Source: an uncultured Prevotella sp. (lineage in GTDB: Bacteria; Bacteroidota; Bacteroidia; Bacteroidales; Bacteroidaceae). From it: a DNA stretch of 64,000 nt. This document shows, one piece after another, positions 36,012 through 42,984 of the stretch; the first letter of the stretch is position 1; each line of letters opens with the position of its first letter. The notes under the pieces are model-generated. The model ran no database searches and was not told where the DNA came from. It saw only the letters and a list, made by a program, of their open reading frames with translations. The DNA is taken from assembly GCA_947302435.1 (NCBI GenBank), contig CAMYVQ010000007.1:1-64000 (forward strand), written 5' to 3'. A program made the position numbers and the translations under genes.

Positions 36012-37139
36012 ATGAAAAGAAACAACAGAATCATACTATCAGGAAACACGGCATGGGGCATGTATAACTTCCGTCACAGGTTGCTGGAACATCTTGTGGC
36101 AGAAGGCTATGAAGTATATGTCTCAGCACCTTTTGATGAGATATATTTTCAGAAATTGGAAGAGATCGGATGCCATACTATTGCCATCGACTTGAATGCA
36201 AAAGGAACGAATCCGCTGAAAGAAATCCTTCTCTTCGCAAAATATCGCAAACTACTCAAACAAATCAATCCTTTAGTCAGCATTACATACACCATTAAGC
36301 CAAACATCTACGGCAGCTTGGCAGCACAATTGTGCCACATCAGGCATCTGCCCATTACTACGGGACTCGGATATGTTTTCCTGACCAACAACCTCACTTC
36401 CAAGATAGCCAAACACCTCTATCGCATCGCCTTTGCCAAGGCACAACAAGTATGGTTTCTGAACAATAATGACATGCAGACCTTCCGCAACATGAAACTC
36501 ATTGATGACGAGAAAATCCATCAACTGAACAGCGAGGGGGTCGATACAGAACATTTTGATTTCTACGATCGCAGTGACCGGCATCGTGAAACGCTGAAAT
36601 TCTTATACGTGGGGCGCTTGCTTTATGACAAAGGATTGGGTGAATTTGCAGAGGCCGCAAAAAGCTTAAAGTCCCGGTATCCGAATATAGAGTTCCACAT
36701 CGTGGGAAGCTACTGGAAAGACAATCCCAGCGCGATCAAGCCAAAGACCATGCAGGAATGGATCAAAAGCGGCAGTCTCATTTACGACGACTACACAGAT
36801 GATGTGCGCCCATTCCTGCACGATGCCGACTGCATGGTTCTTCCCTCCTATCGCGAAGGAATGTCCTGTTCGCTTATGGAAGCCGCCTCCACAGGCCTGC
36901 CTCTTGTGGCCACCGACGTGCCAGGCTGTCGCGAACTGGTACGGCAGGGGGAAAACGGATTCCTGTGCAAGGCCAAAGACACAACATCGTTGACGAATGC
37001 CTTGGAGCAGATCATTAATTTGCCCCGAGAAGAAAGGCTGAAGATGGGCATAGTAAGCCGTCAAATAATGAAAGAAAAATTCCGGGTAGAGATAATCATT
37101 GAGCAGTACGACCGCTATCTGGCTGCACTGGATGATTAG
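36012..37139 (+). CDS. GT4 glycosyltransferase (locus 2)
   Basis: A 375-residue GT-B enzyme resembling capsule transferases that add to the lipid-linked first sugar: SGNTAWGMYNFRHRLLEHLV, ITYTIKPNIYGSLAAQL near 95, FLYVGRLLYDKGLGEFAEAA near 200, and VLPSYREGMSCSLMEAASTG near 280 carrying the donor-binding glutamate. It overlaps the open frame of the next gene, whose true start lies 28 bp downstream. Confidence 0.9.
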   Translation: MKRNNRIILSGNTAWGMYNFRHRLLEHLVAEGYEVYVSAPFDEIYFQKLEEIGCHTIAIDLNAKGTNPLKEILLFAKYRKLLKQINPLVSITYTIKPNIYGSLAAQLCHIRHLPITTGLGYVFLTNNLTSKIAKHLYRIAFAKAQQVWFLNNNDMQTFRNMKLIDDEKIHQLNSEGVDTEHFDFYDRSDRHRETLKFLYVGRLLYDKGLGEFAEAAKSLKSRYPNIEFHIVGSYWKDNPSAIKPKTMQEWIKSGSLIYDDYTDDVRPFLHDADCMVLPSYREGMSCSLMEAASTGLPLVATDVPGCRELVRQGENGFLCKAKDTTSLTNALEQIINLPREERLKMGIVSRQIMKEKFRVEIIIEQYDRYLAALDD

Positions 37140-37167
37140 CCTCCGACAATTCCTGAGCGTTATCTTT

Positions 37168-38286
37168 ATGAAAGACTCCATATTCATTACAACAGCATTC
37201 CTTGCCAGTGTTCTTTGCGGATTCATCTTCATCCCGGTGATTCTGAACTTCTGCAAGGAGAAAAGGCTTTACGATGTTCCCGACGAAAGAAAAATCCATA
37301 AGACCGGCATTCCCCGACTGGGCGGCATCAGTTTTCTGCCCAGCATGCTTGTTGCCTTCCTGGCCACGACACTTACCTATAACCGATTCACCGAAGTAAG
37401 TGAGGTCACCTTCAGTCTTTGGTCGCTCTATTTCTTCATCAGCCTTATTCTTATCTACGGTGTGGGACTGGTAGACGACATTGCAGGATTAGGAGCGAAA
37501 GTGAAGTTTCTTGTACAAATCATTGCAGCAACTCTACTTCCCTTGTCAGGTCTCTATCTCAACAATCTTTATGGATTCCTCGGAGTGGAGGAAATCCCCT
37601 ACTACATCGGTGCTCCATTGACCGTGTTTGTCATTGTCTTCATCAATAACGCCATCAATCTTATCGATGGTATCGACGGACTGGCTTCGGGCCTTTCCTT
37701 CATTGCCCTGACAGGATTCCTCATTTGCTTCATGAATGAAGACATATTGCTCTATGCCCTACTTATTGCCAGTTTGCAGGGCGTACTGGTATCTTTCATG
37801 TATTACAATCTTTTTGGTAATCCGAGAAAGAACCGAAAGATCTTCATGGGTGATTCAGGCAGTCTTTCATTGGGTTTCATCTTGGGTTTCCTTTCAGTAA
37901 AGTATTCCATGGATAATCTGAACGTAAAATTCTGGCAAACAGACTGTTTACTACTCTCCTACACTTTTATCGTAGTGCCGGTCTATGATGTGGTGCGAGT
38001 CTCTTTAGTCCGCATCATACACAATGCCCCAATATTCCAGGCCGACAAGAACCACCTTCATCACAAGCTAATGCGAGCAGGTCTCAGCCAACGGCGAACC
38101 CTTGTATGTATACTGACCATGGCACTATTCTATATCGGACTGAATCTTCTGCTAAATGGCATCTTCTCGTCGACGGCCATCGTGGCGGTCGACATTGTGA
38201 TATGGCTCATCATTGACCAACTTATCAATGTGGGCATCCGCCGGAACGGACAGCTTGTTTATATACGAAGCGATAAGAATGAATAG
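37168..38286 (+). CDS. undecaprenyl-phosphate sugar-1-phosphate transferase (WecA/TagO family)
   Basis: A 372-residue polytopic priming enzyme that loads the first sugar phosphate onto undecaprenyl phosphate. Marks: YDVPDERKIHKTGIPRLGG near residue 38, VDDIAGLGAKVKFLVQ near 99, NNAINLIDGIDGLASG near 157 (metal site), FMGDSGSLSLGF near 228, and HHKLMRAGLSQRRTL near 297. The ATG at 37168 gives the family N-terminus; an earlier ATG within the preceding gene would add an unlikely leader. It is the only priming transferase in the window, so locus 1 may depend on it. Confidence 0.92.
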   Translation: MKDSIFITTAFLASVLCGFIFIPVILNFCKEKRLYDVPDERKIHKTGIPRLGGISFLPSMLVAFLATTLTYNRFTEVSEVTFSLWSLYFFISLILIYGVGLVDDIAGLGAKVKFLVQIIAATLLPLSGLYLNNLYGFLGVEEIPYYIGAPLTVFVIVFINNAINLIDGIDGLASGLSFIALTGFLICFMNEDILLYALLIASLQGVLVSFMYYNLFGNPRKNRKIFMGDSGSLSLGFILGFLSVKYSMDNLNVKFWQTDCLLLSYTFIVVPVYDVVRVSLVRIIHNAPIFQADKNHLHHKLMRAGLSQRRTLVCILTMALFYIGLNLLLNGIFSSTAIVAVDIVIWLIIDQLINVGIRRNGQLVYIRSDKNE

Positions 38287-38432
38287 TCACTACAAGTTCC
38301 ACACGAATTACATGGATTACTTTTTGGTCTGATTTTTTGCAAAAAGGTTTAATTATTATCAAATAATCAAGTTTTTCTCCCATTCGTGGAAAAAAAGATT
38401 AATCAAATATAGTTTATTTTGTTTTTTTTTTT

Positions 38433-38440
38433 TAACTTTG
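38433..38440 (+). promoter_or_regulatory. -7 promoter box of the CapD-like gene
   Basis: TAACTTTG after a long T-tract, 75 bp before the ATG. The preceding 228-bp gap also carries an imperfect inverted repeat (TTCCACACGAAT near 38298 and ATTCGTGGAA near 38382). Confidence 0.65.
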
Positions 38441-38514
38441 CAGCTGAATTCTGGTTGTTATAGAGAAAACTGGAGAATAGCATATTAATGAAAATGTCGT
38501 AAGATAATATAAGC

Positions 38515-40425
38515 ATGGGGTTTTCTGACAGACTTGCGAATTGGTACTTTACCAAAAAAGCACTGCCTTATTGGTGCATTTTGTTGTTAGATGTTTTTAC
38601 ACTATACGCATCTTTTCTTTTTGCATTTTTCCTATTCCGGGATGCAAGAGCATTGTTTCATGATTTTGGTCCGCTCTCGCTGAATGCCTTCATCTATATC
38701 ATCTTCTACATGATAGGGTTCCGCATGTTGCGTACCTATTCGGGCATTTTCCGCTATTCATCATTCGTTGACTTGCAGCGTGTGGGCTATGCCATCGTCT
38801 TTGGATCGATTGTCGCCTACCTTCTCCATTACCTTTTCCCATCCAGTGAGCTCTTCTCGCATCTGCGTGGACGCGAGATTATTTCCGGTGCCGCCATCGG
38901 AACGCTGCTGATGTGGGGAATCCGTATGTTTGTGAAGACCATCTACGATGTTTCTTTCGCCAATGTCCACTCCCAGCGTACATATATCTATGGTGTGCAG
39001 AACGGAGGTATTGGAATAGCCAAGCACATCAGGAACGAGAAACCCACCCGTTTCCGACTGAAGGGTTTCATCTCTGACGATCCCAACTACAAGAACTACA
39101 TCCTGATGGGTGTCAAGGTGCATAAGCTGACCGAGACATTGGTGGATGAAATGAAGGCAAAGGGCATTCAGGCCATTATCGTTTCGCCTTTCCGTCTGCG
39201 TGCATTCCGCAAAAACACCGCTTTCCAGAACCAGCTCATTGAGGCAGGCATCAAGATTTTCATGACGCAGGAGGAGAAAGAATGGAGTGAAGATGCACAG
39301 ACGACCCAAGTGAAGGAAATCAGCATTGAGGATCTGTTGCCCCGCGACGAGATTCTGGTTGACATGGACTCGGTGGGCAAACTGCTGAAGGGCAACTGCA
39401 TCATGGTGACAGGCTCGGCTGGCAGTATCGGCAGCGAGATGGTGCGCCAGATAGCCATCTACAAGCCATCGAAGCTTGTGCTGATCGACCAGGCCGAAAC
39501 CCCACAACACGACATTCTCCTGATGATGCAGAACGAATGGCCCGACATCGAAGCCGAGATTGTTGTTTGCAGCATCTGCGAACAGGAGCACATGGAGTAC
39601 CTGTTCAAGAAGCACCGTCCCCAATATGTGTTCCATGCCGCTGCCTACAAGCATGTGCCTATGATGGAGGACAACCCCTCAGAGAGTGTGACCAACAATA
39701 TTCTGGGAACCATGGTGATTGCCGACCTATCAGTGAAATACGGCGTAAAGAAGTTCGTTATGATTTCAACAGACAAGGCGGTCAATCCGACCAATGTCAT
39801 GGGCTGCTCGAAGCGTATTTGCGAAATCTACGTGCAGTCACTCAACAAGAAGTTGTCGAGCGAAGCCAAGAAGAAGGAAGACTACTGCCAGTTCGTGACC
39901 ACTCGTTTCGGAAACGTATTGGGTTCCAATGGCTCTGTGATTCCCCTGTTTAAGGAACAAATCAAGAATGGCGGCCCCATCACCGTCACCGATCCCAACA
40001 TCATCCGTTACTTCATGTTGATTCCAGAAGCCTGTAAACTGGTGCTCGAGGCTGGCACGAAAGGTAATGGAGGCGAGATTTTCGTCTTCGACATGGGCGA
40101 ACCTGTGAAGATTTCCGATTTGGCCAAACGAATGATTCAGTTGAGCGGCATGAAGAACATTAAGATCGAATACACAGGTCTGCGTCCGGGCGAAAAGCTC
40201 TATGAAGAGGTGCTCAACGAAAAGGAGTCCACCAAACCTTCATTCCACGAGAAGATACGCATTGCCTCTGTCCGTGAATACGACTATGAGGAAGCCAGCT
40301 CGGCCATCGCCCAACTTCTGACCGTCTGTAAGGAGTACGACAACATGAAGACCGTGAAAGTCATGAAGGAGATTGTGCCCGAATACAAGAGCAACAACTC
40401 TGTCTACAGTGTGCTCGACAACTAA
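38515..40425 (+). CDS. membrane-bound nucleotide-sugar 4,6-dehydratase (CapD/WbpM/FlaA1-like)
   Basis: A 636-residue protein with four N-terminal membrane helices (to about residue 135), a soluble CoA-binding-like domain, and a C-terminal short-chain dehydrogenase domain: NCIMVTGSAGSIGSEMVRQI near 295 (NAD binding), AAAYKHVPMMEDNPSE near 380, and STDKAVNPTNVMGCSKRICE near 425, where Met replaces the usual catalytic Tyr of YxxxK, as is normal in this family. Likely makes a 4-keto-6-deoxy UDP-sugar from UDP-GlcNAc for locus 1 and 2 polymers. It has its own promoter and terminator. Confidence 0.92.
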   Translation: MGFSDRLANWYFTKKALPYWCILLLDVFTLYASFLFAFFLFRDARALFHDFGPLSLNAFIYIIFYMIGFRMLRTYSGIFRYSSFVDLQRVGYAIVFGSIVAYLLHYLFPSSELFSHLRGREIISGAAIGTLLMWGIRMFVKTIYDVSFANVHSQRTYIYGVQNGGIGIAKHIRNEKPTRFRLKGFISDDPNYKNYILMGVKVHKLTETLVDEMKAKGIQAIIVSPFRLRAFRKNTAFQNQLIEAGIKIFMTQEEKEWSEDAQTTQVKEISIEDLLPRDEILVDMDSVGKLLKGNCIMVTGSAGSIGSEMVRQIAIYKPSKLVLIDQAETPQHDILLMMQNEWPDIEAEIVVCSICEQEHMEYLFKKHRPQYVFHAAAYKHVPMMEDNPSESVTNNILGTMVIADLSVKYGVKKFVMISTDKAVNPTNVMGCSKRICEIYVQSLNKKLSSEAKKKEDYCQFVTTRFGNVLGSNGSVIPLFKEQIKNGGPITVTDPNIIRYFMLIPEACKLVLEAGTKGNGGEIFVFDMGEPVKISDLAKRMIQLSGMKNIKIEYTGLRPGEKLYEEVLNEKESTKPSFHEKIRIASVREYDYEEASSAIAQLLTVCKEYDNMKTVKVMKEIVPEYKSNNSVYSVLDN

Positions 40426-40463
40426 AATTCGGGAGAGAATAAATACACCTCAGAATTTCATTT

Positions 40464-40503
40464 AGGGATTTTCCTCTATCAGTTTAGGGAAAATCCCTTT
40501 TTC
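40464..40503 (+). terminator. terminator after the CapD-like gene
   Basis: GGGATTTTCC pairs with GGAAAATCCC around a 12-nt loop, followed by TTTTTCT. Closes exopolysaccharide locus 2. Confidence 0.85.
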
Positions 40504-40520
40504 TATTCATCTTTTTCAAC

Positions 40521-40528
40521 TACCTTTG
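40521..40528 (+). promoter_or_regulatory. -7 promoter box of the His/Asn-rich protein gene
   Basis: TACCTTTG, 59 bp before the ATG at 40588. Confidence 0.65.
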
Positions 40529-40587
40529 CCATCACAAAGAGACAAGAGTCCCTTGACAGTTGAACAATTTAAACAAAACATACGATT

Positions 40588-41604
40588 ATGAAAAAGATGA
40601 TACTTTCACTGATAGCCCTGCTCGCGATAGCGACACAGGCAAGAGCCATGAGCTATGAACAGGCCCGCAACGAAGCACTGTTCCTGACCGACAAGATGGC
40701 ATACGAGCTAAATCTGACCGATGCACAGTATGAGGCCGCTTACGAGATTAACCTCGACTATCTGATGGGAGTCACCAGTCAGCACGACGTGTTTGGCTCT
40801 TACTGGGAGCGTCGCAATGCCGACATCCGCTATATTCTCTACAGTTGGCAGTGGGATGCCTTCTGTGCCGCTTCCTATTTTTTCCGTCCGCTCTATTGGA
40901 ACGCCGGCTACTGGCACTTCGGTGTCTACGCCCGCTACCCCCATCGCAACTACCTCTACTATGGCCGTCCCCGCTTCTACGTCACATACCGTGGAGGCCA
41001 TAGCTGGCGAATGAACGGCGGTCGCAGCTACTACGAGCATCATCACGACCACTATCGCCCACACATTGAGCGCAACCATCACCACGGCATGCGCGACGGT
41101 TGGGACCGCGGCGACTACCGTCACAACAACTATGACCGCAACGGCAACCACCATAACAACAATCACGGACGTAGTAACGGAAACTACAACAACGGCCAAC
41201 GTCATGAAAACAGCCACAGCGGCAGAACCCACGACAACGTAACAAACCGTAGAAACGACGGAAATCATGAGAATAGTGGTCGTGGCAATGGAAATCGTGA
41301 CAATGGCGGTCGTAGCAACCACCAAATCACAGCTCCTGTCAGTGGCGCAAGCAACATGGGAAGCCGTAGTGCCTCCACAGTTTCTTCCACCCGTACAACG
41401 GCCAACCGCCACATAGGCAATACCGCAAACCGCAATGTTGGCGATCGTGTTAACCGTAGTACAAGTGCTCCCAACCGTAGTGCTGGCATCAATCGCAGCA
41501 CTCACGTCAACCGCAGTGCAAGTGTCGGTCACAGCACAGGCACGCACCGCAATGCAAGTGTTAACCGTGGTGCAGGAAACCGTTCCGAAGGTGGCCGTCG
41601 ATAA
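40588..41604 (+). CDS. exported His/Asn/Arg-rich low-complexity protein
   Basis: A 338-residue protein I do not recognise. A signal peptide ends near QARA. Residues of about 22-65 form a helix-rich segment (YEQARNEALFLTDKMAYELN, LTDAQYEAAYEINLDYL) faintly like periplasmic stress-sensor proteins. Residues 80-130 are aromatic-rich. From about 145 to the end the chain is almost only His, Asn, Arg, Gly and Ser, with loose repeats such as NRSASVGHSTGTHRNAS. The His clusters could bind metal, but this is only a possibility. It ends in a convergent gap holding palindrome copy B. Confidence 0.75.
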   Translation: MKKMILSLIALLAIATQARAMSYEQARNEALFLTDKMAYELNLTDAQYEAAYEINLDYLMGVTSQHDVFGSYWERRNADIRYILYSWQWDAFCAASYFFRPLYWNAGYWHFGVYARYPHRNYLYYGRPRFYVTYRGGHSWRMNGGRSYYEHHHDHYRPHIERNHHHGMRDGWDRGDYRHNNYDRNGNHHNNNHGRSNGNYNNGQRHENSHSGRTHDNVTNRRNDGNHENSGRGNGNRDNGGRSNHQITAPVSGASNMGSRSASTVSSTRTTANRHIGNTANRNVGDRVNRSTSAPNRSAGINRSTHVNRSASVGHSTGTHRNASVNRGAGNRSEGGRR

Positions 41605-41637
41605 AACATCGCTCAAGCTCTTCTATTCAACCGTTTC

Positions 41638-41700
41638 ACAAACTCGTCGATTTTGTAAGACAAAGTCGACGAGTTTGTCTTACAAAGTCGACGACTTTGT
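41638..41700. repeat. triplet of 19-bp palindromes, copy B
   Basis: Units at 41638-41656, 41660-41678 and 41682-41700 with linkers AAG and CTT. Unit 3, ACAAAGTCGACGACTTTGT, is identical to unit 2 of copy A, and the downstream AAATTCAT also follows copy A. It again lies between two converging genes. Confidence 0.92.
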
Positions 41701-41748
41701 AAATTCATCTCATATCAAGGAAAACGTGGATAGAATTACATCAGATGA

Positions 41749-42765
41749 TTAATGTCGTTTGGCGGAAGTCTCCCTGATCACAATTTTTTGCGGCACGACC
41801 TCCCGATACACCTTTTCGTCGCCCTTAATCTGGTTCAGAAGCAAACGACAAGCCTTCTGCCCCATCAGTTGCGACTGGTCTTCGATGGCTGATAGCTGGG
41901 GCGTGACATAACGGGCATGATCATCATCAGTGAACCCAATGAGCGCCACATCGTCGGGAATACGGAAGCCCAACTGCTTGATGGCCGTGAAAGCCGCAAA
42001 GGTCACAATATCATTGAAAGCGAGAATGGCATCGGGTTTGTCTGGCATCGTCAGCAAACGAAGCGTTTCCTGCAGTGCCACCTCATAGTCGATGCGGTTG
42101 CAAGCCACCAATGTACGGTCTATCGGAATACGGTTCTCGCGCAATGCCTCCAAATAGCCGTGCTTGCGCCGCTGCACCATGTCGAGATGATTAGGCCCAC
42201 CCACAAAGGCAATACGGCGCGACCCTGTATCGATCAAATGCTGTGTGGCTTGCTGGGCAGCCTCATCACCATTGGCAGTGACACACGAAAAACGGTCACT
42301 CAGACAGGTGCGGCCAAAGAACACCAATGGGATGCCCATCTTTGCAATTTCCTCAAAATGGCTATAGACGGTCGATTCCTGGGTCCGACAGGCAATACTC
42401 CCCTCCACATGGAGGTTGTTGAAATGATCGATAGCCCGGGCTTCGTCTTCCAAACGCTCATGGCTATTGGCACTAATCACACTATATCCCTCAGTGCGTG
42501 CCTCCAATTCTATACCATCCAAAACAGAGGCAAAATAATGGGTCACCAGATTTGGCACCACGACACCGATCACTCTGGGAGCCTCATAACGCAGACTTTG
42601 CGCGAATGGATTAGGACGATAGTTCAGCTTACGGGCTAATTCTTTCACCTTTGCTTGCATCTCAAGCCCTATCTCGGGGCTGTTGTGCAGGGCACGGCTC
42701 ACGGTGGCAATGCTCACACCCAACTCTTGGGCCAGGTCTTTGAGCGATACTCGATGTCTTGCCAT
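41749..42765 (-). CDS. LacI-family transcriptional regulator
   Basis: A 338-residue repressor-type protein. The N-terminus MARHRVSLKDLAQELGVSIATVSRAL is the LacI helix-turn-helix, followed by the hinge (KVKELARKLNYRPNPFAQSL) and a periplasmic-binding-protein-like sugar domain from about residue 60. I choose the ATG at 42765 because an earlier in-frame ATG (42795) overlaps the promoter box. A consensus LacI-type operator lies in the divergent gap upstream, so self-regulation is likely. The effector is unknown; nearby genes suggest surface polymers or inositol compounds only by position. Confidence 0.92.
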   Translation of the reverse strand: MARHRVSLKDLAQELGVSIATVSRALHNSPEIGLEMQAKVKELARKLNYRPNPFAQSLRYEAPRVIGVVVPNLVTHYFASVLDGIELEARTEGYSVISANSHERLEDEARAIDHFNNLHVEGSIACRTQESTVYSHFEEIAKMGIPLVFFGRTCLSDRFSCVTANGDEAAQQATQHLIDTGSRRIAFVGGPNHLDMVQRRKHGYLEALRENRIPIDRTLVACNRIDYEVALQETLRLLTMPDKPDAILAFNDIVTFAAFTAIKQLGFRIPDDVALIGFTDDDHARYVTPQLSAIEDQSQLMGQKACRLLLNQIKGDEKVYREVVPQKIVIRETSAKRH

Positions 42766-42792
42766 AATGGATAGTTTTAAGCTTTTACATTG

Positions 42793-42800
42793 CAAAATTA
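42793..42800 (-). promoter_or_regulatory. -7 promoter box of the lacI-like gene
   Basis: Reads TAATTTTG on the minus strand, giving a leader of about 20 nt to the ATG at 42765. Confidence 0.65.
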
Positions 42801-42819
42801 CGTAAAAACATCAATTTAC

Positions 42820-42831
42820 GCAAACGATTAC
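42820..42831. promoter_or_regulatory. probable LacI-family operator
   Basis: GCAAACGATTAC (GTAATCGTTTGC on the other strand) matches the LacI/GalR-type consensus GNAANCGNTTNC with its central CG. It lies between the lacI promoter box and the divergent promoter, where a bound repressor could affect both. Confidence 0.6.
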
Positions 42832-42853
42832 GTGACTTTTTTACAATTATTCT

Positions 42854-42884
42854 TTTGATATATATCAATTAATATATAACTTTG
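42854..42884 (+). promoter_or_regulatory. full -33/-7 promoter divergent from lacI
   Basis: TTTG at 42854-42857, a 19-bp AT-rich spacer, then TAACTTTG at 42877-42884. This is one of the best matches to the Bacteroidetes promoter layout in the window, yet no coding gene follows it on this strand. Confidence 0.75.
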
Positions 42885-42889
42885 CAGCG

Positions 42890-42980
42890 CAAACACTGAA
42901 AAAAGAGTAATGAATAGTTGATAATAAGTTAGTTAGAAAAGTGAGACCAGGGCTGTCGTGACGACATTCCTGGTTTTTTT
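42890..42980 (+). ncRNA. candidate small RNA of about 90 nt
   Basis: A transcript starting about 6-7 nt after the strong promoter box would run into a hairpin terminator after about 90 nt. No worthwhile coding frame lies in it (only a three-codon ATG frame near 42911). It sits between the lacI-like gene and the converging end of a DUF5686-type gene. A small regulatory RNA under LacI control is a reasonable reading; it does not match a known RNA family that I can recall. Confidence 0.5.
42946..42980 (+). terminator. rho-independent terminator
   Basis: ACCAGG/CCTGGT outer stem, TGTCG/CGACA inner stem with a TGA loop, followed by seven T. The T-tract is on the plus strand; the minus strand lacks one, so it mainly ends plus-strand transcription. 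Confidence 0.8.
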
Positions 42981-42984
42981 ATGT

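Noticed and set aside
40708..41616. 302-codon minus-strand frame opposite the His/Asn-rich gene
   Set aside because: Val/Thr/Ala-only composition is the mirror of the low-complexity tail; no promoter, signal or family marks.
42766..42795. Earlier ATG start of the LacI-family gene
   Set aside because: It overlaps the -7 promoter box; the helix-turn-helix begins normally at MARHRVSLKDL.
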